Below, one piece after another: positions 12,857 through 24,736 of a stretch of DNA of 64,000 bases. The position numbers and the translations under genes are program-made. Source of the DNA: Schizophyllum amplum (lineage: Eukaryota; Basidiomycota; Agaricomycetes; Agaricales; Schizophyllaceae). The stretch lies in contig VDMD01000019.1 in NCBI GenBank assembly GCA_007026445.1, positions 372,001 to 436,000 of the forward strand. Reading direction: 5' to 3'. Under the pieces are notes generated by a model, which worked only from the letters and a program-made list of their open reading frames with translations, ran no database searches and was not told the origin of the DNA. How positions within the stretch are numbered: position 1 is the stretch's first letter; every line of letters begins with the position of its first letter.

Positions 12857-14911
12857 CTACTGCGCCGCACAGGAGGACGATAGTGCAACTGCTTCTCCGG
12901 GGAGTAAAGCAGCCACCTTCATATCTTGATCCCAGCGTGCATCCTCCGTCCAGCCAATCGAGCAATCTTCCTTCAGCGTGAGCTTTTCCTTGATCTTCCG
13001 ACATGGCTTGCCTGCCGCGGTCTCGACCTCCTTGAGGGCTTCGTCCACACTATCGAGCCACTTGCGAGCAATTTCCTTGTGCTCGTCTGTCAAGCGTGGC
13101 TCGCGGAAAGCCCACAAGCATCGGTCGCTGCCGTGCGTCACGTAGCCTGCAGCTCCTGGTCAACACCTTTGAACAGCCCCTTCTGAACCGTCACTGACCG
13201 CGCTTTCGCGTCCCCTCCGGTGCCCACCGCACCTCATATCTCACCACCGGAAAATCCGCGTTCACGAGATCCCGATGCAACAGCCGCACCGGCACATGCA
13301 CCTGCCCCGCGCACAATATCTCGCCAAACAGCCGCGCCGCATCCTCCGACGGCGCATCCTCAGGCAGCGTGCGCCACAGGCCCATCATCCGGTCGACGAG
13401 GTCGTCCGCGTAGTAGCGCCGCAGGTTCGGCGCGATGTCCGCGGGGCCGGCGATGGGGTGTGCGATGCTGTAGAGGTACCACTCGTCCGCGGTGTCGCCG
13501 AGGAGGATGGAGCGGACACCCTTAGTGCGGAGGGCGCGGGCGAGGGCGCCGCTGCGCTGCCATGCCATGGGGTCGGACGCCATGGAGTCGGACGCCGTGG
13601 CGTTGGAGGGCGCGGGCAGCCAGGGCGGGGCGAGGCAGCCGCGGTAGGTGCCATGCTCGGTGCCGACGGCGTCAGTCTCGATGACGTGGGTGATGCGCTC
13701 GGCGGGGACGCGCGCTGAGTCTCGGAGGGAGGGCAGGGTGTCCGGCGATGCGGGGTCCAGGTCGAGGGCAGAGCAGAGGGCAGCGTACTGCGCGCGGAGC
13801 TCGGCGGGTGTCTTGGGGATTGTCCTATAGAGACGTGAGCTGAAGGTTAGATTTGGCGTCATTGACGACGTACATGATTGCATTTGACTGCAAGACCGCA
13901 GACTGGAAAGGCGCCAACACCCCATCCGGCAGGTGGGAGACGTGATGCAGAATCTGGTGAACGGAATGTCCTCCCGCGGAAAGGCCGGTTATGCGAATAT
14001 CGCTAGGATCGCCTGGAGGGTAATCATTGGGTATCACGCTGAGGAACACACGCTCGAGATACTCACCACCGAAAGCTTCGATATTGTCTCTGATCCACTC
14101 AAGGGCGAGATACTGGTCCATGAAGCCATAGTTTCCGTGCAGATCCGGCTCATCAGAGGCAAGGAATCCGAAGGCAGACAGGCGGTAGCCAATGTTGACC
14201 CAGACCTCAGAGCGCTCCGCAGAAATATACTGCGGCTGCGACATCAAGCTATGGGGTGAGCCGAATTGGAGAAAGCTGGGCAATTCTATGATCAGGTATT
14301 TTTGAGGGATATACGAGCTAGACCTACCCTCCGTGAATGTAGACGCGGACTGGGAAGCCGGTCTTAATTGGAAAGTCGGGCGGGCATGCGATGTTGACGA
14401 AGAGACTATCTCGGGAATGAGCATCTGGACCCTTACAATAGCTTTTGCTTACGGGTTCTCGGACGGGTTTCCAAGGCCGACCTTGTCCTCGAACGGGAGT
14501 GCTACACGACAGTCAGGACCGTAATAACGGTATATCTCACTTTGTGAAGACGCACATCCGGCCTGGCCGTCATTCTTTGGCTGAGCAGCATCTAAGACCA
14601 CATAAGTATGTGTTCAACAAGCAGTATGAAAGTCACATACAAGTCTTTTCGTGTATGTAGTCCTTATCTTCGTAGACATAATCTGCTGGCAGGGGCTTCG
14701 GGTCTTCAAAGCGGTTCGGAGGGAGCCCATAGGGAACCTCTGAAGATGGCTTTAGTAGTGGTTCACCTGCATGCGAAGACGTGCGACGCATACCAAGAAA
14801 GACAGCAGAGCCATTCAAAGCTCGTCCTCCGGTGACTTTACCGTGCTTGGTCTCAACGCTGACGCGAGCGCCGGTCTGAGCAAGCTCCTCCGGCAAGTGA
14901 GCGTCCTTCAT
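12857..14911 (-). CDS. Type-B carboxylesterase/lipase, alpha/beta-hydrolase
   Basis: Eight exons on the minus strand (14911-14794, 14739-14641, 14501-14453, 14405-14328, 14275-14067, 14012-13874, 13824-13199, 13146-12857) give about 535 aa. The order GGRALNGSAVFLG, LPFEDKVG, RVYIHGG (oxyanion-hole region), SEVWVNIGYRLSAFGF, the nucleophile elbow GLSAGG and the late VTHGSDRCLW block matches fungal carboxylesterases; the last block probably carries the catalytic His. No convincing signal peptide is seen, so the enzyme is probably intracellular. Intron 2 (14502-14640, 139 nt) is more than twice the local norm and may hide a microexon; that junction is the weakest part of the model. The gene converges with the acyl-CoA synthetase gene, with about 100 nt between stops. 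Confidence 0.87.
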
Positions 14912-15362
14912 TTGAGTAGGACCGTGAGGACGATAGAGATGACGGTAGGAAGAAGCAAAGGTGAAGGAACTGAGGGAAAAGCAGGAGTTCTTATCAGGCG
15001 GGAAGTCGGATTAGAGCTGCTGAACACAGCGCCACGTCGCCGTCGGCAAGGATGAGCTCCGAGTGGCTCTGTGAAGATATATATTCAGGTGAACGTGCTA
15101 CTTATATCGCGAAATCTTCGTCCAGCGCGTCAAAAGTATTGACAAGAACCCTTCGATGATGGACGTTCAAACGTTCAAGTTGAAGTTGAACTTCAACGCC
15201 GATTCGGCTCGGCCAATCGCCGGCCGTCGAATTGACGTCATTACAGTTGATCACGTGGACGCGATTGGTGGGAAACCAAACAAGTTGTTGTCAACTATTT
15301 TGGCTCGACGCGTTCTTGTTCCAAACACCCATCTTCTCCTCCCAAGTCCCCTCAAATCAAAA
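14912..15362. other. Divergent upstream region with TTGAA/TTCAA cluster
   Basis: This is shared promoter space between the esterase (minus) and the KPASK protein (plus). Around 15,165-15,200 it holds a dense run of GTTCAA, GTTGAA and TTGAACTTCAA words. The same words occur in other upstream regions of the window. No gene is seen. Confidence 0.5.
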
Positions 15363-16175
15363 ATGCCCCCTCGCAAAGCCCCCGCCGCTACCGAAGGTGA
15401 CGCTCCCGAGCCACGCCGCTCGTCGCGCATCAAGGAGCAGCCCAAGCCCGTCGAAGCCCCCGCCCCCGCTCCCGCGAAGAAAGCCGCGAAGCCTCGTGCC
15501 AAGAAGGCCGACGCCACCGAGGGGGAAGACGCGGAGAAGCCCAAGTCCGGGAGGGGGCGCAAGCGCAAGGAGCCTGAGACCAACGGCGACGCCGCAGACG
15601 AGCCCGCCGCAAAGAAGGTGCGTTATCGAACCCTATACGATCGCAGCGCCAGCCGCTGACCTGGTCCGTGCGCCGCCCCCCCAGAGTAAGCCGGCGAGCA
15701 AGGCGAAGCCCGCGTCGAAGGCCAAGCCCGCGAGCAAGGCTGCTGCTGCTGAGAAGCCCGCAAGCAAGGCGGCCAAGCCGGCGTCGAAGGCGTCTGTCAA
15801 ACCCGCGTCGCGCTCCTCGGTGAAGCCGGCGTCGAAGGCGAGCGCGAAGCCCGCCTCTCGTGCCGCGTCTGCGAAGCCCGCTTCCCGCGCTGCGTCCGCG
15901 AAGCCCCCCTCGCGTGCCGCGTCGAAGAAGCCTGCGTCTCGCGCTGGGTCGAAGAAGCCCGAGTCGAAGGTGCGTCGTCCCCCCTATTGGTTTTGTACAA
16001 GGGGCTAATCTGCCCTTTAGGTTGGCGCTGTTGAGGGCCAGGAGGGTCCCAAGATTGACGAGACCATCGCCGAGGAGGCCGAAGAGGAACTGCAGGCCGA
16101 GGACGCCACCGCTCCGGTATACGTCATTCCCTGCATTGTTGGGCGCTGTACTGATCCGTCATACAGGCGTCCTAA
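15363..16175 (+). CDS. Basic KPASK-repeat protein, probably nuclear
   Basis: Four exons (15363-15617, 15685-15969, 16021-16116, 16167-16175) give about 214 aa; the last exon encodes only Ala-Ser-stop. I do not recognise a named family. The N-terminus has RRSSRIKEQPKP and a GRGRKRKEP patch resembling an AT-hook or nuclear localisation signal. Exon 2 consists of about twenty short KPASK/KPASR/AASAKP repeats like those in linker-histone-type tails. The C-terminus turns acidic (EEAEEEL). An alternative is that the last intron is retained, which would add an unrelated cysteine-containing tail. A chromatin-binding or nucleolar role is only an inference from composition. Confidence 0.7.
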
Positions 16176-16938
16176 TACCACAAATCAACAGTTGAACGAT
16201 GGATGCGCACTGTCCGAACATAGACTCCGTTCTTATGTCGCCCCTGCTGTTCATGCCGTTGGCTTTCGTGTCGCTTCGCTGGCTTTTGTCGTGTCGTCGC
16301 CTTTTATTGTGCCGTGCTTTCATCTGCGTTTGATTTATTCTTTGTGTGAAGAGGTCGTTGTTTCGCTCGTTGTGGGCTTGGCCGACTCCTTCGCCTTTTG
16401 TTAGTACACGCTTGGATTCTTATAATCCTGCGTTGCGCGTTTGATGTTCTTGTACTTATATTCTGAATGACGTTCTGAATCCTCACAACAGGCTTCAGGC
16501 CTGCAGTCTCTGGTCTTGCGTAAGAACATGTTCGATCGCTTTCGTGAGTGTTCAACGCTCATTTGACGTCTTCCTTCCATCGCTCTCGTCAGGTTCTCGC
16601 CTATAGCTAAGGATGATTATCGCAACTTCAAGCCCGCCTGCAGCATCAAACGCTCCCCGTTCACACCATGCTACGCGACGTCAGGCCATTTGATCGTCTT
16701 CCACAGTCCTGCGCCTGTGTTCGACGTACGGTCGGCTTTGGGATAATTTGATGCGCCTGCCGTCACCGGGGAACATGCTCGACAACCGTGCCATCTGACC
16801 TGCGGATTGTTGCTCTTCGCGGTCACCTGTGTTTCTCTCGGACCGCTATGGGGACCCCAACGTCGCCGTGGCCCCTGTCAATAAAACGGCAGCGATGATG
16901 TGCGTGAGCTGAACCCATCCCGCACATATTCCCCACTG
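16176..16938. other. Intergenic, no gene seen
   Basis: It contains the 3' UTR of the KPASK gene (T-rich to about 16,480) and the promoter side of the GH115 gene. Open frames here are short and without motifs. Confidence 0.5.
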
Positions 16939-19900
16939 ATGCTTGCCTTAGAGCGCTCGTTGCTCTGCACCGTGACGTGGGCGATCGCGGTGCTTCAGGT
17001 CGCTCATGCCCTCTTCGAGCCACCGATCATCACCTTCGAGGCAGCCGATGACAGCCTGGACATCACTAGACCGCTGATCGTGGTGGACCTCGACGACCAC
17101 GCTGGGCTGCACATAGCCGCCAACGCGGTCGCGGACGATTTCGAGCGCGTGACCGGCGAGAGGGCGCAGACGACGAACGCGACGGCGGACGATTTACCTT
17201 CAGCCGACAATGGAACCGCCGTCATCCTGGTTGGCGCCCTTGACAGCTCGTCGATCATCAGTGCTCTCGTTAGCAGCGAGAAACTGAACACTTCGACCAT
17301 CGCTGGCCAGTGGGAATCATTCATCGTAGCCGTCGTGGACGAGCCGTTCGATGGTGTTTCCCGGGCCCTCGTTATTGCAGGAAGCGACAAGCGGGGCGCG
17401 ATCTTTGGACTGTATACGTTGAGCGAACAAATGGGTGTATCACCGTGCGTGTCCGTCCTCTCCCTATGGGCGTCGCTCATGCTCGTCGATCAGTTGGTAC
17501 TGGTGGACCGACATCGTACCCAAGCACCACGATGCTGTCTATGCCATCCCGACCTCGACCACCTTCGGCAAACCCAGTGTCAGATACAGAGGGATCTTCA
17601 TCAATGTGCGTGCGCTTCATTGCCATCTCATCATTCTGCTCACTCGTTCGCGATAGGACGAATCCCCCGCCCTCAACACTTGGGTCATGGACAACTTCGG
17701 CCCCAAGTACAACTCCGCGTTTTACGCGCACGTCTTCGAGCTCCTGCTCCGCATGAAGGCCAACTACCTCTGGCCCGCGATGTGGCCCGGATACCCGAAC
17801 CCCGGCAACAGCTTCTTCGTCGACGACCCACTGAACCAGGCGACGGCAGATGCGTACGGTATCGTGGTGTCCACGTCGCACCATGAGCCCATGCAGCGCG
17901 CCACGAACGAGTGGCTGACGTCCGGGAATGGAACGTGGGACTGGACGACGAACAAGGACAACGTGACGACGTTCTTCGAGGCGGGGGCGGCGCGGGCGCA
18001 GGGCTACGAGAGCTACTTCACGATGGGCATGCGCGGGGACTCGGACGGGCCGCTGTCCGGGGACGATCCAATGGCCATCCTGACTGACGTTATCGCTACT
18101 CAGCGGAGCATTATAGCGAACATGTATGGCAACGAGACGGCTGTGAAGGTGAGTTGAGAATACAAATCTTGGCTCGTGATGCGGCTGACACCCTGGTCAG
18201 CAAGTATGGGCGTTGTATAAGGAGGTGCAGGAGGTGTACGAGCAGGGACTGGAGGTGCCGGATGATATGACCTTGTTGTTGAGCGACGACAACTTTGGCA
18301 ACATCAGGAGACTACCAACGGACGACGAACACAAGAGAGAAGGCGGCCTTGGGGTGTGTGCCAAGCGTTCGCTCATGCTCTCGTCGCTGACCATCTGGCT
18401 AGATCTACTACCACTGTGAATTCGTGGGCGACCCGCGCTCGTACAAATGGCTGAACGCCAACTCGCTTGGCAAGGCGCAACAGCAGCTCGCGAACGCCCA
18501 CTCGCGAGGGGCCGACCGTATCTGGGTCATCAACGTCGCGGACATCAAGCCCATGGAGACGCCGCTAAGCATGATCATGGCCATGGCCTACAACATCTCC
18601 TCCGTCACCCGCGACACCATCCCGCAGTGGCTTAACGCATACGCCGCGCGCGAGCTGCCCGAGGAGCATGCCGACGAGGCCGGGGACCTCCTGCTTGCCT
18701 ACTCTCGCCTCATGGGCGTGCGGAAGCACGAGCACATCGAGGGTTCGACGTTCTCCTTGCTCAATTACGACGAAGCGGACCGGATACTCAACGCGTGGTC
18801 TACCCTGGTTGACCGCGCCGAGGCGGTGTACGCGCAGCTCGACGACGCGCACCAGCTATCGTTCTATCAGCTTCTGCTACACCCCATCAAGGCATCGTAC
18901 ATTTACAACGCTGTGCGCGTCGCGCAGGCCAAGAACTCGTGGTACGGCCAGCAGCGCCGGACTTCGGCGAACGATTGGGCGGGGACGGCGCTCGACTACT
19001 TTGGGCAGGACTACGATCTGCAGATGGAATGGAACGCGATGTTGGACGGGAAGTGGGCGGAGATAATGCGGCAAACACATTATGGGTACACGTCGTCGTG
19101 GCGGGCACCGATTCGGGATATGGTGAGAGTCGTTTTCTTGTTTGTTTGTTACTAATAGACGTGGCTCACCTGCGACGAATGCGACAGATCACGGGCCTCT
19201 CGTATGTTCAGCTCCGCCAGGACTCGTATCCTGCAGTGGGCCAGATGGGTGTCGTGGTCGAGGGAGCCATTGAGCCCTACGTGGGGTTATTCAATGAGGG
19301 CTCCGATGTTGCGAAACCGTCGAGAGACGATCTCGTCCCCGTAGTCACTTTCGTCACGACCAGTCCCTACGGCGTGTCTAGCCAATGGTTCGAGGTGTAC
19401 GGTCGCGGTGGCGGCGATGTGCATTGGACAGCTTCGACCGAACATCCTTGGGTATCGCTCTCCTCCGCCGAAGGCGACCTATCTGCCTCGAGTGGCTGGG
19501 ACACGCGCATCGATGTACAGGTCGACTGGCATGCTGTCCCGGACGGCTTCAACGATACATCGCTTATTTATATCAACGGATCCGACGGCTCGTACGAGGA
19601 GGTGCATCTCCCCGTGATTAAGCTCGCGGTGCCAGACGACTTCAGCGGCTTTGTCGAGGGCGGCGGTTACGTCTCGATCGAGGCCGCGCACTACACGTCC
19701 TCCTCGGACCCTAGCAGCTTCATTGAGTACCCCTACCTCTCGCGCATCTTCAACGGCAGCGGCACTGTCGGGCTCGACGCCTCGGTTGGGCGCAACCTGG
19801 CTATCCCCGACGTCGCCCCCTCGCTCGAATACGCATACTACCAGTTCAGCGACATCGCGGACAACGTGACGGTGACGATGTACTTCACGATGGCGATCGA

Positions 19901-20189
19901 CACGGACCCGGATGAGCCGTTCATGTGGGCGCTGTCCTTGGATGGATCGACTCCGAATGCTACGCGGCTCATGCCCGAGCCAGCCAGCGCGGGGGAGCTT
20001 CCGGACGGCTGGGGAGATGCGGTGCAGGACCAGGTGTGGACTCGTGAGCAGTCGTTCAACAGCAGCGCTGGAGCCCACGTGCTGGAGTACTGGGCAAATG
20101 GGCCCGCCGTCTTGCTAGAAAAGATAGTGATCGACATGGGCGGCGTGAAGGACAGCTATCTTGGTCCGCGTGAGAGCATGCTCGTGTAG
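16939..20189 (+). CDS. Secreted GH115 xylan alpha-1,2-glucuronidase
   Basis: Six exons (16939-17444, 17494-17605, 17657-18148, 18201-18353, 18403-19122, 19188-20189) give about 994 aa. GH115 enzymes remove glucuronic or 4-O-methylglucuronic acid side chains from polymeric xylan. The ATG at 16,939 opens a 23-24-residue signal peptide (MLALERSLLC...VAHA). Family landmarks: GVSPWYWWTDIVPK, VRYRGIFIN, a catalytic-region segment NYLWPAMWPGY, LLLSDDNFGNIRRLP, GGLGIYYHCEFVGDP and WVINVADIKPMETP. The C-terminal part (after about 660) is the beta-sandwich region ending in a DMGGVKDSYLGP block. Several N-x-S/T sites fit secretion. It supports a wood- or litter-decay lifestyle. The last 34 coding bases overlap the neighbouring minus-strand coding end. 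Confidence 0.95.
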
Positions 20190-22213
20190 TTGTATGTGGA
20201 CAACATGTACTTGTGCGACCAGTAGCAAGGTTTCATGTCAAACATCTCCCGCACGACGTCCTGGACGCCTTCTACGCCATGCATTGCGTGCCCTCCACGA
20301 TGCGTCTTCAGTAGCACAACTTTTCCTACATCACGATGAGCACAGATACATCCATCAGTAAGAAGTCTTCGCTCACCATTAGATCCGTCCGTGCCGTTGA
20401 GTTCAAAGACAGTCCCAAAATTTGGGACAGTCGTTGGTTTGATCATTGCTTCACGAGTAGCCCGCCGCTGGGCGACAGCATCTCTCCACTGCGCCCAAAG
20501 CTGCGAGTCCATTAGATGAGCGTATCTGATGAAGATTGTACTCCTACCCCCTGTGTATCACCGTGCGTAAGTAGCGCGGGTTCGGGCATTCGAGGTTCGG
20601 GACCTAGACGTGCTTTAATGATGGCATCGAATAGGCCTTCTGAGTGCGAGAGCGGGATCAGCGGGTCGTCCGCAGCGTGCGCTATGAACGTAGGCGTCGT
20701 TAGATACTGGAGAAGTCAGCAGGCATAGATGGAATAGAGAAGAAAGTCAAAACGCACGGGGACGACGCTAATGATCTCGAATTTGTGCTGTAGCATCCAC
20801 GCTACGACTTCTACAATTCGTCAAAGCGTTGAAAAATGTCCAAGAGAAGCAGGGAGACAACTCACTATCCGCGAAGGGGAACATCATCAAGGGGCGCAAG
20901 ATGGGCAGCACGCCGCCGAGTTTGAACTCCACCACTAAAGCGCTCAGACTGGTAAAAGGCGACCTGATACCAAAGCAGGTCAGATTACAAGCTCCGATCT
21001 TGGGGAGCAATCAAGGACGAAGTGTCCACTTGTTGGTCGTGGCCATTGGGTGAAGCGAGTCAGCTCACAGCAGTACCAAGCCCCTCGGCTTCACATGTTC
21101 CCCCTCTAGTTGTTCTACGAGGAGCGTAGCGATGCCTGTCCCAAGGCTTTGTCCCATGATCAGTATATCTTCCGCTTTCGCTCCATTCTCGAGTAAGAAG
21201 TCCCAAGCGACGCGTGCGTCAGACAAGACTCCAGCCACAGTTGGAGAGCCTAGTTTATCAGAAGAGGTAGGGGAGGTCAGGTATGATTCTAGCAGTTTCT
21301 TCGTTGCATATCATCGTACCTTCGCTGTCGCCAAAGCCCCTGTAATCAATGGCAAGCATGTTTGCGTTCACGCGTGAAGTCCAAGAAGAGTACAGTCGAC
21401 AGCGATGGTCCGTCGCACGGTCGCCGCTGTTGCCATGCAGATATAGTATAGTCGGCGCCCCATTGAGCGCTTGCTGGATGCTGGCAGCTTGACCATCCCA
21501 GCTCAGTGGCCTTTGATCACTTAAAGAATAGCCATGAGCGACAAATCACAAATGGGAAGACCATTGATGAACAGCTGCGCACCCATACGCTGCGTCCGAC
21601 ATGATAAACCACGCGCCGATGCGACCGTCCAGGCGTAAGTTTTGAGCCTTGCCAGCTAAGGAGCAAGACTTTGTCAGCGCCTATCATATATTACACAGAT
21701 GTGCAGTAGATGGCGAGGCAAGAGCCCTATCTGAAATGGACTCACGCGCTAATCCATGCGCCTCGGGCGTGGCATACAAGTTGCTTCGCGCGGACAAGGG
21801 TCCGTGACCAAACACGAGCCTGACTTGAAAGTTAGATAGTCTTGAGGTACGGATGACATGGCTTGGAAGCGCAAGGCAGCACTGGGGACGATGAAGCGTG
21901 GAAGTCTCCGGCGCCATATGACTGAAGTCCAGAATGGCCAGCCAGTTGGCATACATAGAGACACGAACATGGTTTGAATGTATGGCACAAGCATCGCGCA
22001 CAGCAGCACACCATACGCAAGTGCAAAGCCTTGCATAAGCCTGTGCGCCCGCGGTATGAAGCTTGCGAAAGTCGAAGAACCAGGTGAGCCTCCTGTGCGA
22101 GGCGGCGATGTCGACCGCCGCGCCAGCACCTCCATAGGTTGCACCCCGTCGTGGGCGTGAGGTACCTGCGATAGAACGTCAGAGTGCCCTCGGGCACTCT
22201 GTTCTGAAGACAT
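20156..22213 (-). CDS. ABHD12-like membrane lipase (alpha/beta-hydrolase)
   Basis: Ten exons on the minus strand (22213-21955, 21823-21746, 21655-21583, 21519-21320, 21249-21069, 20963-20866, 20810-20758, 20706-20548, 20500-20377, 20325-20156) give about 464 aa. One hydrophobic segment (about residues 55-75) precedes ATPEAHGLAPGKAQNLRL, GAWFIMSD, YLHGNSGDRA, DYRGFGDSEGSP, the nucleophile GQSLG, LVLLSPFTSLS, a catalytic-Asp block AHAADDPLIPLSHSE and the His block THRGGHAMHG. This is the order in ABHD12-type lysophospholipid or monoacylglycerol lipases. The introns at 20964-21068 and 21824-21954 are longer than usual. The 20326-20376 intron is a multiple of three and stop-free, so it could be retained. 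The 3' coding end runs 34 nt into the GH115 coding end on the opposite strand. Confidence 0.85.
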
Positions 22214-22531
22214 GCCCAAGAAGTCGAAGAAGAGAAGGAACCGTGGAAGTCATTTTACTTATTTCAAGAAGAACACGGGGAAAAACACGTTTCAATCATG
22301 TGACCCACACGTGACCTCAGCCTGATGTGCGGCCCGGGGTAAACTACGGCCCAGTTGAACTTTTCGCCCTTGCTCTGAACCACCGCTCCTGGACGCATAA
22401 CTGCCTCCATTTGACTAGAACCGAGTCGCTCGCTGGTTATCGAAACTATAGCTGACATATTATGGGCATGGGTGCGTGGTAAACGTACAGACGCTTCATC
22501 CCACTGACATCCTGCAGGTGTTTGTACGACT
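22214..22531. other. Short divergent intergenic region
   Basis: This is shared upstream space for the ABHD12-like gene (minus) and the F-box gene (plus). No gene is seen, and no clear TATA box. The true F-box start may lie in or near it. Confidence 0.5.
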
Positions 22532-24202
22532 ATGTCCGGAGTGGCAGCGTTTTCATGCGACCGGCCAGCCTCCCTGTACACCTGGAAGTACGAGGACGAC
22601 GTCCTCACTTACATTGCCGACTGGAAGTCGCCTCGCAAGGACACTCGCAAGGGAAGGCAGGTAACGATGATCGGCAACATCCTCATTCTCTGGTTGCGGT
22701 CTGCCACAATTCCTCCGGATGATATCGTCTCCAACCTCCAAGTCGGCAACAATAGAGACCGCAACTCCATAATGGAACTGCATAGCGCCGCTCGGACGTC
22801 TTCACAGGATATCCGGGGCGTAATCGAACGCAAGATAATGGGCCTCCTGGTGCGCTGCTGCGTGCGCGACGCGATCGTCGCGCCTGTGCGCCGTCTGCCT
22901 TCGGAGCTCCTGCAGGCTATATTTGTCGCAGCAGTGAGCGAGGAGACAGACCCGGAGCTTCAGATGCGCACGCGCCTCCGGATTGCCTGTGTATCTTACC
23001 ACTGGCGCGCCGTGGCTCTCGCGACTGGCGAGATCTGGACGAACATCGCCTGCAGCTATGTCTTCCCCTCGTCTCTGCGTCGCATACCGATCCTCAAGCT
23101 CTGCGTCGAGCGAGCTGGCAGTCGTCCACTTCGAGTCACGGTCATCCGCAGCTTCGAGGAACATGAGTCGCCAGAAGAGCGTGAAGAGCTTCTGGCCACG
23201 ATCGCGCACGCGGAATACCTGCAATTGGACGTCACCGACATGCACGCCGACAATGGCATACATCTTCATGTCCCCAATGCTAAACGCGTCATGCTCGTAG
23301 GAAACAACAACACGTACTCTCTCGGAAGGGAGCGTCGGCACGTCGTAGATGGCCCAAACCTGAACGACTTACGCTTGAGGTGCCTCGACGGTCTCGATTT
23401 CTGGGTTGCGCCCTGGGAGCAGCTCAACATGCTGCACGTCGATGCCTATAACGGCGATCTCGCAGACGCGCTCCCTGCGCTCTCCATGTGCAAATGTCTG
23501 GCGTGGCTGTCAATACATCTACGAGTGATCGGGACGAGGCCTGCTCCCCCGGAGATACTTCTCCTTCCGCACCTGAAGCGCATCGACGTCGGACCGGGAT
23601 CCACGGCCATACTTGATATCCTCCATTGCGAGAACCTGGAACGACTGTCGGTGCGGTTGAGCGACGGGGCCGACCTCGCCTCCATTAAGAGCTTCACATC
23701 CGCGCGTAGATACGGGCGACACCTCAAGCATTTCACTGCGCGAGGCTGCGATGGTGTGCAGCCGTTGTACTTGCGGGATATCTTGTCCAACATGCCGGGG
23801 CTCCACGTACTGGTCGTCAAGGACATATCCTGCTCTCGCCGCCGCCGCGCTCGAGGGCTCGTCCGCGTTTGTCTGCTGCAAGAGCTAGTCTGGAGGGAGT
23901 GGCGTCAGACCATGCCTGAGCTGAAGCGTCTGGAGATACTGGACAGGGATATTTATTTGCGATGGACGCCTGAGGCGGAGCATGCGCTCATGGATGTCGT
24001 CCAGAGCCGGTCCGCCGTGCGAGGGAGTCGCGATGCCCTGCAAGAGATCGTGCTGCAAACTCCAGATGCGCGGTGCTCACAGACTTTGTGCAATGCACAC
24101 GCCGCGCTCTCACAGGGAAATATAAGGGTGGTGAGTTGGGTGCCAGGCCTATGTGAAGAACAGGAGGGGATGCGTTCGGGATGGACCGCTGTTGCATGCT
24201 GA
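22532..24202 (+). CDS. F-box-like protein with leucine-rich C-terminal region
   Basis: One open frame gives 556 aa. Residues about 58-118 form the block that precedes the F-box in many agaricomycete F-box proteins (IPPDDIVSNL, then ELHSAARTSSQDIRGVI). The F-box-like domain follows at about 118-165 (RRLPSELLQAIF, VSYHWRAVAL). Such proteins link substrates to SCF ubiquitin ligases. The rest is leucine-rich with irregular LRR-like units. The first about 45 residues are not family-like, so translation may start later or an upstream intron may be missing. A decayed relative lies at 3,530-3,937. Confidence 0.85.
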   Translation: MSGVAAFSCDRPASLYTWKYEDDVLTYIADWKSPRKDTRKGRQVTMIGNILILWLRSATIPPDDIVSNLQVGNNRDRNSIMELHSAARTSSQDIRGVIERKIMGLLVRCCVRDAIVAPVRRLPSELLQAIFVAAVSEETDPELQMRTRLRIACVSYHWRAVALATGEIWTNIACSYVFPSSLRRIPILKLCVERAGSRPLRVTVIRSFEEHESPEEREELLATIAHAEYLQLDVTDMHADNGIHLHVPNAKRVMLVGNNNTYSLGRERRHVVDGPNLNDLRLRCLDGLDFWVAPWEQLNMLHVDAYNGDLADALPALSMCKCLAWLSIHLRVIGTRPAPPEILLLPHLKRIDVGPGSTAILDILHCENLERLSVRLSDGADLASIKSFTSARRYGRHLKHFTARGCDGVQPLYLRDILSNMPGLHVLVVKDISCSRRRRARGLVRVCLLQELVWREWRQTMPELKRLEILDRDIYLRWTPEAEHALMDVVQSRSAVRGSRDALQEIVLQTPDARCSQTLCNAHAALSQGNIRVVSWVPGLCEEQEGMRSGWTAVAC

Positions 24203-24736
24203 CGCTGCCAAAGCCTGGCAAAGAAAGGAGTAAACTATGATTGCATCCCATGTTGTCTGCCGGATATCAGTAAAAGTCGACCAAGATAGTACTCTGAGTT
24301 CGTGGCAACGCACCATTAGTAGATAATCTGGTGTGCACTGGCAGACGCGCATGAATGTCTCCGTAACACCGTTCGTCACAGTCTCTCGTTTATGAATTCG
24401 TCTGCTCTCGTCTCTTGGGCTCTTGGGCTCCTTGGTAGGGGGACGCTACTTTCCTATGTTGCTGCAGACACTTGGTGGCGGAGTCGAAGAAACTGGGGAT
24501 CAGCGCTTCAGCGCGTGAGCACGGCTTTGGCACGGCTTCCTGGATTCAAGCAGTGTCAGCGAACTTGAAGCCTGAAGACCTCGGAGCTTGCTCAGTGCTG
24601 GACTTCTAGTTTACTAGAGGATGGTTCACGAGACTAGCTGGACTCACAATAATTCAAGAATGAACCTGCGCACGTGCCCGCCCACAATTGCCCCGCACTC
24701 AAGTCTGTTATTCTTCACCGTCATCATTCAATATTC
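24203..24736. other. Intergenic, no gene seen
   Basis: It holds the 3' side of the F-box gene and the PEX19 promoter region. It includes tandem CTCTTGGGCTC/CTTGGGCTCCTTGG wording near 24,410-24,435 and CAAGCTTGAAG-like words near 24,545-24,575. No coding region is supported. Confidence 0.5.
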
